Assembly (NCBI GenBank): GCA_016839845.1
Contig: JAEOTL010000292.1
Location: 1 to 14,126, forward strand
Length of the DNA: 14,126 nt
Direction of reading: 5' to 3'
Origin: Promethearchaeota archaeon
Lineage (GTDB): Archaea > Asgardarchaeota > Lokiarchaeia > Sigynarchaeales > SOKP01
Of the stretch, positions 1 to 4,694 are shown piece by piece. Position numbers and translations under genes: made by a program. Every line of letters starts with the position of its first letter. The stretch's first letter is position 1. The notes below the pieces were generated by a model that saw only the letters and a program-made list of their open reading frames with translations, ran no database searches and was not told where the DNA came from.

Positions 1-2
1 GA

Positions 3-305
3 AAGATGATGGAACAAAACATAGAAATTATAGAAGAAGTAAAGAAAAATCTTGATATTGGCCCATATATATATCTCTTTGTGATCGGTGTTTCACAAGA
101 GTTTCAAGGAAAAGGTTATGGGGGGAAGATGTTAAGAGCATTGATGGAAAAAGCTGATCTTGAAAAAAAACCAATGTATTTAGAGACTCAATTAGAAAAA
201 AATGTTTCACTTTATGAGAAATATGGATTTTACGTCTACAAGGAAAAGGATCTTCCAGAACCAATGAATTTACCGTTTTGGTTTATGATCCGAGACGCAA
301 AATAA
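3..305 (+). CDS. GNAT-family N-acetyltransferase, C-terminal part (cut by window start)
   Basis: The reading frame is already open at the left edge, so the real start lies outside the window; the ATG at position 6 is probably internal. About 100 residues are visible. They include the acetyl-CoA pyrophosphate-binding motif QGKGYG of the GNAT fold, preceded by the strand GVSQEF, then a YLET strand and the LYEKYGF motif typical of the GNAT C-terminus. It is about two thirds identical to the C-terminal half of the complete GNAT at 1361-1963, and the alignment continues past the visible start. It is therefore a paralogue from a local duplication, now separated from its sister by an opposite-strand ferrodoxin gene. 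GNAT enzymes transfer an acetyl group from acetyl-CoA to an amine; the acceptor cannot be predicted. Confidence 0.85.
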   Translation, partial: KMMEQNIEIIEEVKKNLDIGPYIYLFVIGVSQEFQGKGYGGKMLRALMEKADLEKKPMYLETQLEKNVSLYEKYGFYVYKEKDLPEPMNLPFWFMIRDAK

Positions 306-321
306 ATTTAATTTTTATTCA

Positions 322-335
322 CTATAATTTTTTTT
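322..335 (+). terminator. Possible U-tract terminator for the first GNAT gene
   Basis: A run of eight T (328-335) lies 23 bp after the GNAT stop codon, in an AT-rich stretch. Archaeal transcription often ends at such T-tracts without a hairpin. The tract overlaps the stop codon of the convergent gene ending at 334, so the two transcripts would meet here. Supported only by base composition and position. Confidence 0.35.
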
Positions 336-1143
336 ATTTGGGATTTTGAGCGATTAACTCCTTCAACTTTATCTTTGGATGATTATATCTCTCCCTGCCT
401 AAAGTAAATTCGCCCCATTGTATTACTTTTTGTGGACAATAATGGAGACACGCTGTGCACATTTGACATTTATGATGCCACTCAGGCTTTTCATTTACGA
501 GTTTTATATTATCAACGGGACAGATTTGTTGACAAATTCCACAACCATTACAATTTTCATCTATATAGTACTTTTCATCCATGGTATTTACGTCTTTAAT
601 AAAAGAGAAATACGAATTCTTCATTGGGTAAGTAGAGCTTACCTTTACTTTACCTTTCTGATTATTGCGAATTATTTCAGCAATTTTATCTAATTTTAAT
701 TCAGCATTCTTTATTCTCTTGTCTCCTTTTTCTTTCGTAGGAACAGGATTGAGTCGTTTTGATCCCCATATGTTATTTGAAAAAACCCTTAAGTTGTATG
801 CAGCATCAAGCTCTTTATTTTTTGGTTTCAACAACTTAACTATCACCGGTGCTACATATTGCCTGGAAAAACCGCCCATAGTAGTAACAGCAAATATATA
901 TTTTGCATTACTTAAATCTATCTTCTCAATAAAATCATAGACAATTTTAGGTAGAGACCAAGAATATACTGGAAAAACAAACCCAACTTTTTCTGATGTG
1001 GCGATTATAGAATCATGTTTTATTAGACTCGCAATCGGTAGAAGTTCGCAATCATTAAGTTTTTCTTTGAGACATTTGGCTATATGTAAAGAGTTTCCTG
1101 TACCTGAAAAATAATATATTGTCGTGTCGTTATTTTGTGTAAT
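334..1143 (-). CDS. EFR1-family ferrodoxin (flavodoxin domain plus two 4Fe-4S clusters), apparent ATT start
   Basis: A soluble electron-transfer protein of about 269 residues, the usual size for the EFR1 family. The N-terminal flavodoxin-like domain has the FMN phosphate-binding loop FSGTGNS at residues 12-18 and a TTMGGF loop near 87-92. The C-terminal domain has two 4Fe-4S motifs, CNGCGICQQICP (Cys198, 201, 204, 208) and CQMCTACLHYCP (Cys226, 229, 232, 236). The part with an ATG covers only the last 181 residues (start 879). The frame stays open upstream to a TGA at 1150-1152 and encodes the essential flavin-binding half, but has no ATG, GTG or TTG there. ATT at 1141-1143, six bases after an AGGTGA Shine-Dalgarno, is the best start. 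It lies between two GNAT paralogues and converges with the first. Electron donor and acceptor are unknown. Confidence 0.88.
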   Translation of the reverse strand: MTQNNDTTIYYFSGTGNSLHIAKCLKEKLNDCELLPIASLIKHDSIIATSEKVGFVFPVYSWSLPKIVYDFIEKIDLSNAKYIFAVTTMGGFSRQYVAPVIVKLLKPKNKELDAAYNLRVFSNNIWGSKRLNPVPTKEKGDKRIKNAELKLDKIAEIIRNNQKGKVKVSSTYPMKNSYFSFIKDVNTMDEKYYIDENCNGCGICQQICPVDNIKLVNEKPEWHHKCQMCTACLHYCPQKVIQWGEFTLGRERYNHPKIKLKELIAQNPK

Positions 1144-1149
1144 TTCTTT

Positions 1150-1155
1150 TCACCT
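1150..1155 (-). promoter_or_regulatory. Shine-Dalgarno AGGTGA that places the ferrodoxin start at ATT
   Basis: On the - strand the order is AGGTGA, six bases (AAAGAA), ATT. AGGTGA matches the anti-Shine-Dalgarno of archaeal 16S rRNA, and the spacing is ideal for a start at 1143. Its last three bases TGA also form the in-frame upstream stop, so translation of this frame cannot begin further upstream. Confidence 0.55.
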
Positions 1156-1265
1156 ATTTATTTAAAATTTTATTATGATATTTTTATTAATTTCACTTTT
1201 ACATTAAGTTTTACCTCTCTAACAGACTTAACTGTGAAATTTTCAACTTTTGTCTTTTCCAATTT

Positions 1266-1297
1266 TCGAAAAAGGTTTTTAATTCTTATAAGATTAA
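1266..1297 (+). promoter_or_regulatory. Shared leader, copy 1: probable BRE/TATA promoter of the complete GNAT gene
   Basis: This 32-bp segment begins TTCGAAAAAGGTTTTTAAT and recurs at 2011-2042 with one mismatch. The purine-rich CGAAAAAGG followed by TTTTTAAT resembles an archaeal BRE plus TATA box. A start of transcription about 25 bp downstream would fall near 1305, leaving an untranslated leader of about 55 bp before the GNAT ATG at 1361. The rest of the 1144-1360 gap is AT-rich and must also hold the promoter of the divergent ferrodoxin gene, which I could not pin down. Confidence 0.5.
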
Positions 1298-1320
1298 ATA
1301 ATTTTAACATTCTGTACCTT

Positions 1321-1333
1321 AAATCTAAGATTT
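1321..1333 (+). promoter_or_regulatory. Inverted repeat AAATCT-A-AGATTT, possible operator
   Basis: A perfect 6-bp inverted repeat with one central base, just downstream of the predicted transcription start and 27 bp before the GNAT ATG. A near copy, AAATCTAAAATTT, sits at the equivalent place before the DUF362 gene (2058-2070). Position fits a repressor site downstream of the start of transcription, but short AT-rich palindromes arise readily by chance. Confidence 0.35.
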
Positions 1334-1360
1334 GATAAATACAGTCAATAAAAAATCATT

Positions 1361-1963
1361 ATGTCATTAATTAGGGAGTTATATAAAATACAAAAAAAAG
1401 ATCTTAAGAACGCAGTAAATGTACTCGATAATGCATTTTCCGAAGATTCAATGTGGAAAGAAGTATTTAGTGATGAAGATAAGAACACTATGCTAACTGA
1501 AGTTATGGTTAGATTTTGTTTAAAATATGGTAATGTCTTATCGACATCTGATAACTTAGAAGGAGTAATGGCAATTTCACCATATGATAAAGATATGACA
1601 CTAATGAGAATTATTCGAAGTGGTGCTTTTCTTCTCTCCATGAAAATAGCAAACGAAGCAAAGAAATTGAAAGTTCTCACTATTGCTGTTGAAGAAGCAA
1701 AGAAAAATTTGAATTTAGGTCCACATATTCATCTTTTAATAATGGGTGTTTCACAAGAATTTCAAGGAAAAGGCTTTGGGGGGAAATTATTGAGGGCTAT
1801 TATAGAAAAAGCTGAAACAGAAAAAATCCCTATATATTTGGAGACTCAAAAAGAAGTGAATGTTGAACTCTATGAAAAGTTTGGATTTTCTGTTAGGAAA
1901 AAAATTATTCTTCCAGATCCAATAAATTTACCAATGTGGCTAATGGTTCGAGATATAAAATAG
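1361..1963 (+). CDS. GNAT-family N-acetyltransferase (complete)
   Basis: A 200-residue protein with the complete GNAT layout. An N-terminal segment (SLIRELYKIQKKDLKNAVNV) is typical of GNATs that begin with a helix after the first strand. The acetyl-CoA binding motif QGKGFG is at residues 135-140 after strand GVSQEF, and LYEKFGF lies near the C-terminus as in many family members. The middle part (about 65-105) holds a conserved-looking EGVMAISPY strand. No strong Shine-Dalgarno precedes the ATG; the start is chosen because the N-terminus fits the family. It is the intact sister of the partial gene at the left edge and shares its upstream leader sequence with the next gene (DUF362), suggesting co-regulation. 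The acceptor substrate is unknown. Confidence 0.88.
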   Translation: MSLIRELYKIQKKDLKNAVNVLDNAFSEDSMWKEVFSDEDKNTMLTEVMVRFCLKYGNVLSTSDNLEGVMAISPYDKDMTLMRIIRSGAFLLSMKIANEAKKLKVLTIAVEEAKKNLNLGPHIHLLIMGVSQEFQGKGFGGKLLRAIIEKAETEKIPIYLETQKEVNVELYEKFGFSVRKKIILPDPINLPMWLMVRDIK

Positions 1964-2010
1964 ATTTGAGTGCAATTATTAGAAAAAAATTTGCTTTTTG
2001 TTATCCAATC

Positions 2011-2042
2011 TTCGAAAAAGGTTTTTAATTCTTCTAAGATTA
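2011..2042 (+). promoter_or_regulatory. Shared leader, copy 2: probable BRE/TATA promoter of the DUF362 gene
   Basis: It matches copy 1 (1266-1297) at 31 of 32 positions, including the CGAAAAAGGTTTTTAAT core. A start of transcription about 25 bp beyond the T-run would fall near 2050. Conservation of this non-coding block, while the surrounding spacer has diverged, argues for a functional promoter or a recent duplication of a promoter segment. Confidence 0.5.
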
Positions 2043-2057
2043 GAGGATTTTAAATTA

Positions 2058-2070
2058 AAATCTAAAATTT
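2058..2070 (+). promoter_or_regulatory. Second copy of the leader inverted-repeat block, imperfect
   Basis: AAATCTAAAATTT differs from the copy at 1321-1333 by one base and is followed by TTGA versus TTGA in the other leader context. It lies 13 bp before the DUF362 ATG, close enough to affect both transcription and ribosome access. Its role is inferred only from being shared by two adjacent genes. Confidence 0.3.
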
Positions 2071-2083
2071 GAGAGAGAAGATA

Positions 2084-3409
2084 ATGACCAAGGTTTTTAT
2101 TTCTAGTACAAAAAAAGGGATTAATGAAGCTGTTAAAGAAGTGTTCACCAATCTCGAGAAAGATGGACTCATATTAAATAGTTCCAAAGATGTTTATATT
2201 AAAGTTAATGGAATAAATATTTATCCACATGTTCATACATCTCCTGAAGTTTTAGAAGTTGTGATAAAATATCTCAAAGATAAAGCAGGAAAAATTTATG
2301 TAATGGAAAATGCATCACAATGCGCCGTTACTAGAGTTGTCTTTGCAGCGACAGGATACAAAGAAATTTGCGATAAATTAGGGGCAGAAGTTATATATTT
2401 AGATGAAGAAAAAACTAAATCCTTCGAGTTTAAAGGAAAAACATCAGTGGAAGATGATCCTGGGGGATATCATTTAAAAACATTTAGATTGCCGGAAACA
2501 ATAGTTAAGATAATAGAAAATAGAAATAGCTATACCTATATAAACTTACCAAAGCTTAAAACTCATTGCATGGCAAGAATAACGCTTGGCATTAAAAATC
2601 AATGGGGATATCCTCAACACGAGGATCGTGGCAAGGATCATAATTTCAATTTGCATTCAAAACTGGTAGACGTTTTTGAGTATATTCGTCCCGATGCAAC
2701 CATTATCGATGGGACAACTGGTACGATTCATGGCCATTATCCTCCTATAGCTTTTAATGATAAACAAATCGTTAACTTCAACATCCTTGTTGGAGGGAGA
2801 GATACTCTAGCTGTAGATGTTGTGGGAGCACGAATATTTGGTATGACCCTCGATGAAGTTCCACATCTTAAAATCGCTCATGAAAGAGGACTCGGTGAAG
2901 GGAATTTAAGTAAAATTAGAGTTATAGGAAAAAATTTAGATGATTACACAGAGAAATATGAATGGGATTTGATCCAACAATTTCCAGAGGACGTCAAAAT
3001 TGTGAAAGGGAAGGAATTAGTATGTATAGAGGGTTGTCAAAATAATACGCTAAATTGCTTACAGTTATGTGCTTACGACGCCCCAGATAAATTTAAAGGG
3101 GGGTGGTTCATAGTCATGGGAAAAGGTCACGATGAGAATCTTGTCGAACAGTTAAAAGAAGGAGGATTTGAGAAAGGTCTCGTAGTGGGTTTTTGCGCGG
3201 TTGGTGAAGTGGGTGAAAAACTTAGGAAGGAGTTTGGTAAGGGGAAAGTATATTTTTCAGGAGATTGCAATAATCTTGTGGAAACACTTGGGGCAGAAAT
3301 GGCATTATCAGGAGTACCCGGATTTGATCTTTTGCCAAATGTCCCACCAGATCAATATCTAAAACTTGTTGGGGAGGCTCGGAAGCACGGAACTACAGCT
3401 TTGTTTTAA
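2084..3409 (+). CDS. DUF362 domain protein with unusual cysteine-rich C-terminal domain
   Basis: A 441-residue protein. Residues 1 to about 290 are a DUF362 domain, recognised by the N-terminal strand KVFISS, the motif LPKLKTH near 155-161 followed by GIKNQWG, and TIIDGTTG then LAVDVVGARI further on. DUF362 proteins occur in anaerobes and their reaction is unknown; many carry ferredoxin clusters. This one has instead a C-terminal domain (about 310-441) with the spacing CX3CX6CX3C (Cys314, 318, 325, 329), then GGWFIVMGKG, GFCAVGE (Cys371), FSGDCN (Cys395) and DLLPNVPP. A metal or Fe-S site is plausible but not shown. A TTG at 2069 would add five residues; ATG 2084 is preferred because it starts at the family strand. 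It converges with the GRE activase gene 49 bp away. Confidence 0.8.
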   Translation: MTKVFISSTKKGINEAVKEVFTNLEKDGLILNSSKDVYIKVNGINIYPHVHTSPEVLEVVIKYLKDKAGKIYVMENASQCAVTRVVFAATGYKEICDKLGAEVIYLDEEKTKSFEFKGKTSVEDDPGGYHLKTFRLPETIVKIIENRNSYTYINLPKLKTHCMARITLGIKNQWGYPQHEDRGKDHNFNLHSKLVDVFEYIRPDATIIDGTTGTIHGHYPPIAFNDKQIVNFNILVGGRDTLAVDVVGARIFGMTLDEVPHLKIAHERGLGEGNLSKIRVIGKNLDDYTEKYEWDLIQQFPEDVKIVKGKELVCIEGCQNNTLNCLQLCAYDAPDKFKGGWFIVMGKGHDENLVEQLKEGGFEKGLVVGFCAVGEVGEKLRKEFGKGKVYFSGDCNNLVETLGAEMALSGVPGFDLLPNVPPDQYLKLVGEARKHGTTALF

Positions 3410-3458
3410 TTGAATTATGGTAAATTTACTTCGTATGTCAGATTGTTAGACTTGAAAA

Positions 3459-4391
3459 TTATCCTCCTATTTGAGCCTTTACTCCACAAGACTCAACAAT
3501 ATCTTTAAGTTTTTTCATATGGTCTTCACTGGGCGGTTCGACATCTGGAAGTTTATATTCCATTCCAATACGACTGTAAGTCTGAGTTCCAAATTTATGA
3601 TAAGGCAAAAGGTCAATTCTCTTAAGATTATCCCCTAATCCAGCGGCAAATCTTGCAGTAGCTGTGATATTTTTTTCCGAATCATTAAGACCCGGTATTG
3701 TGGGAATGCGTATTATCAGGGGTTTTATCTTAGAAATCTTTTTAGCATTTTCTAGAATAAGTTCATTAGAAACACCAGTCAATTCTTTATGGACAGCAGG
3801 ATCCATATGTTTTATATCTATGTAAACCAAGTCTACATAATTAAGAAGATTCTCCATTTTCTCCCATTTCACGTATCCACAAGTTTCAATTGCTGTATGT
3901 ATATAAGTCTGCTTACATCTTTTAAGGAAATCTGCAACAAAATCGATTTGCATTGTGGGTTCACCCCCACCAACAGTTACACCACCATCTGATCGTCTAT
4001 AAAATGGACTATCCTTATTTACTTCTTTGTATAGTTCTTCAGTTGTTACATGGTACCCTATTAATTTCAATGCTTGATTCGGGCAAGCTTCAACACATTT
4101 ACCGCAAACTTTACAGAGTTTTCTGTCATAAAATATCTCACCTTCATCTGAAATGGTGATTAAATGATCAGGGCATATATCAACACATCTACCGCACATT
4201 TGACAATTTATTTCATTTCGCATAATCTCAGGTTTTGATTTCTGAGTTTGCGGGGAAGAACACCAAAGGCACTTTAAAGGGCATCCCTTCATGTAAACAA
4301 GAGTTCGAATTCCGGGACCATCATGGATGGCAAATCTTTGTAAATCATATATGAAACCCGTATCTTCAGGCTCATTTTTTGTCTGGACCAT
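3459..4391 (-). CDS. Glycyl radical enzyme activating enzyme (radical SAM, with two 4Fe-4S ferredoxin motifs)
   Basis: A 310-residue activase that cleaves S-adenosylmethionine and abstracts hydrogen from the glycine of its partner, the GRE encoded at 4695-7151. The family signature FAIHDGPGIRT precedes the radical-SAM CX3CX2C motif CPLKCLWC (Cys37, 41, 44). An inserted double ferredoxin domain follows: CQMCGRCVDICP (Cys63, 66, 69, 73) and CKVCGKCVEACP (Cys93, 96, 99, 103). The SAM-binding GGGEP motif is at 141-145, and a YIDIKHMDP strand follows. Two extra clusters are typical of activases for dehydratase and decarboxylase-type GREs, whereas the pyruvate formate-lyase activase has none. It is downstream of the GRE on the same strand after 303 bp, with its own candidate promoter. 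No clear Shine-Dalgarno precedes the ATG. Confidence 0.95.
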   Translation of the reverse strand: MVQTKNEPEDTGFIYDLQRFAIHDGPGIRTLVYMKGCPLKCLWCSSPQTQKSKPEIMRNEINCQMCGRCVDICPDHLITISDEGEIFYDRKLCKVCGKCVEACPNQALKLIGYHVTTEELYKEVNKDSPFYRRSDGGVTVGGGEPTMQIDFVADFLKRCKQTYIHTAIETCGYVKWEKMENLLNYVDLVYIDIKHMDPAVHKELTGVSNELILENAKKISKIKPLIIRIPTIPGLNDSEKNITATARFAAGLGDNLKRIDLLPYHKFGTQTYSRIGMEYKLPDVEPPSEDHMKKLKDIVESCGVKAQIGG

Positions 4392-4486
4392 AGTTTTTTC
4401 TAAGAATATAGTTAGGATTGAAGAATTAATTAAAAATCAGATAAACTTATATTATTTGTGTATGAAAAAGCTATTACTTTCTTAAA

Positions 4487-4496
4487 TTTTATTATA
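4487..4496 (-). promoter_or_regulatory. Candidate TATA element of the activase gene
   Basis: On the - strand this reads TATAATAAAA. A transcription start about 25 bp downstream would be near 4465, giving a leader of about 70 bp before the activase ATG at 4391. The inverted-repeat cluster lies immediately upstream, where archaeal BRE and regulator sites occur. AT-richness of the region makes chance matches common. Confidence 0.35.
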
Positions 4497-4498
4497 TG

Positions 4499-4530
4499 AG
4501 GTAGAAACCTATTTTAAGGTTTACCTTAAA
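4499..4530. promoter_or_regulatory. Nested inverted repeats with four AGGT/ACCT half-sites
   Basis: Two overlapping palindromes are visible. TTTAAGGT-TT-ACCTTAAA (4513-4530) has perfect 8-bp arms. AGGTAGAAACCT (4499-4510) can also pair with AGGTTTACCT (4517-4526), giving perfect AAACCT/AGGTTT arms, a two-base bulge and an outer AGGT/ACCT pair. The result is alternating half-sites AGGT 4499, ACCT 4507, AGGT 4517 and ACCT 4523. It could be a regulator-binding array for the activase gene or two mutually exclusive RNA hairpins in the GRE-activase transcript. No regulator gene is in the window. Confidence 0.45.
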
Positions 4531-4694
4531 TAATTCTTGTCGTAAGATAAATTCGATTATGTTTTATCGCATCAAACATAGTTATAATATTTTCTGAAGA
4601 TCTAAATAGACGAGATTAGTGATTGCGCACAGAGGTCTTAACCCACCGCTAGAAAATGTAATCAACTCGTAAAACATCCGTGACACTTGGTTGT

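Larger units (their letters stand above)
4392..4694 (-). other. 303-bp gap between GRE and its activase; holds regulatory-looking DNA only
   Basis: No convincing coding frame, tRNA or repeat array is seen. The half nearest the activase contains an AT-rich candidate TATA element and a cluster of inverted repeats, listed separately. The half nearest the GRE stop (about 4600-4694) is visibly richer in G+C than other gaps in the window and resembles the composition of the GRE gene. It may be the 3' untranslated region of the GRE transcript. Confidence 0.5.

Noticed and set aside
1135..1335. 66-codon open frame on + in the gap before the complete GNAT
   Set aside because: Its translation is an Ile/Phe/Leu-rich stretch expected from AT-rich non-coding DNA, and it overlaps the ferrodoxin start and the shared promoter block.
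3459..4391. The radical-SAM gene as an anaerobic sulfatase-maturating enzyme for the nearby sulfatases
   Set aside because: It has the FAIHDGPGIRT signature and inserted double ferredoxin domain of GRE activases, lacks a SPASM-type C-terminal Cys region, and lies next to the GRE.
4600..4694. Possible tRNA or small RNA in the G+C-richer stretch after the GRE stop
   Set aside because: No cloverleaf, GGTTC-like T-loop or anticodon arm could be drawn by eye, so there is no support for an RNA gene.
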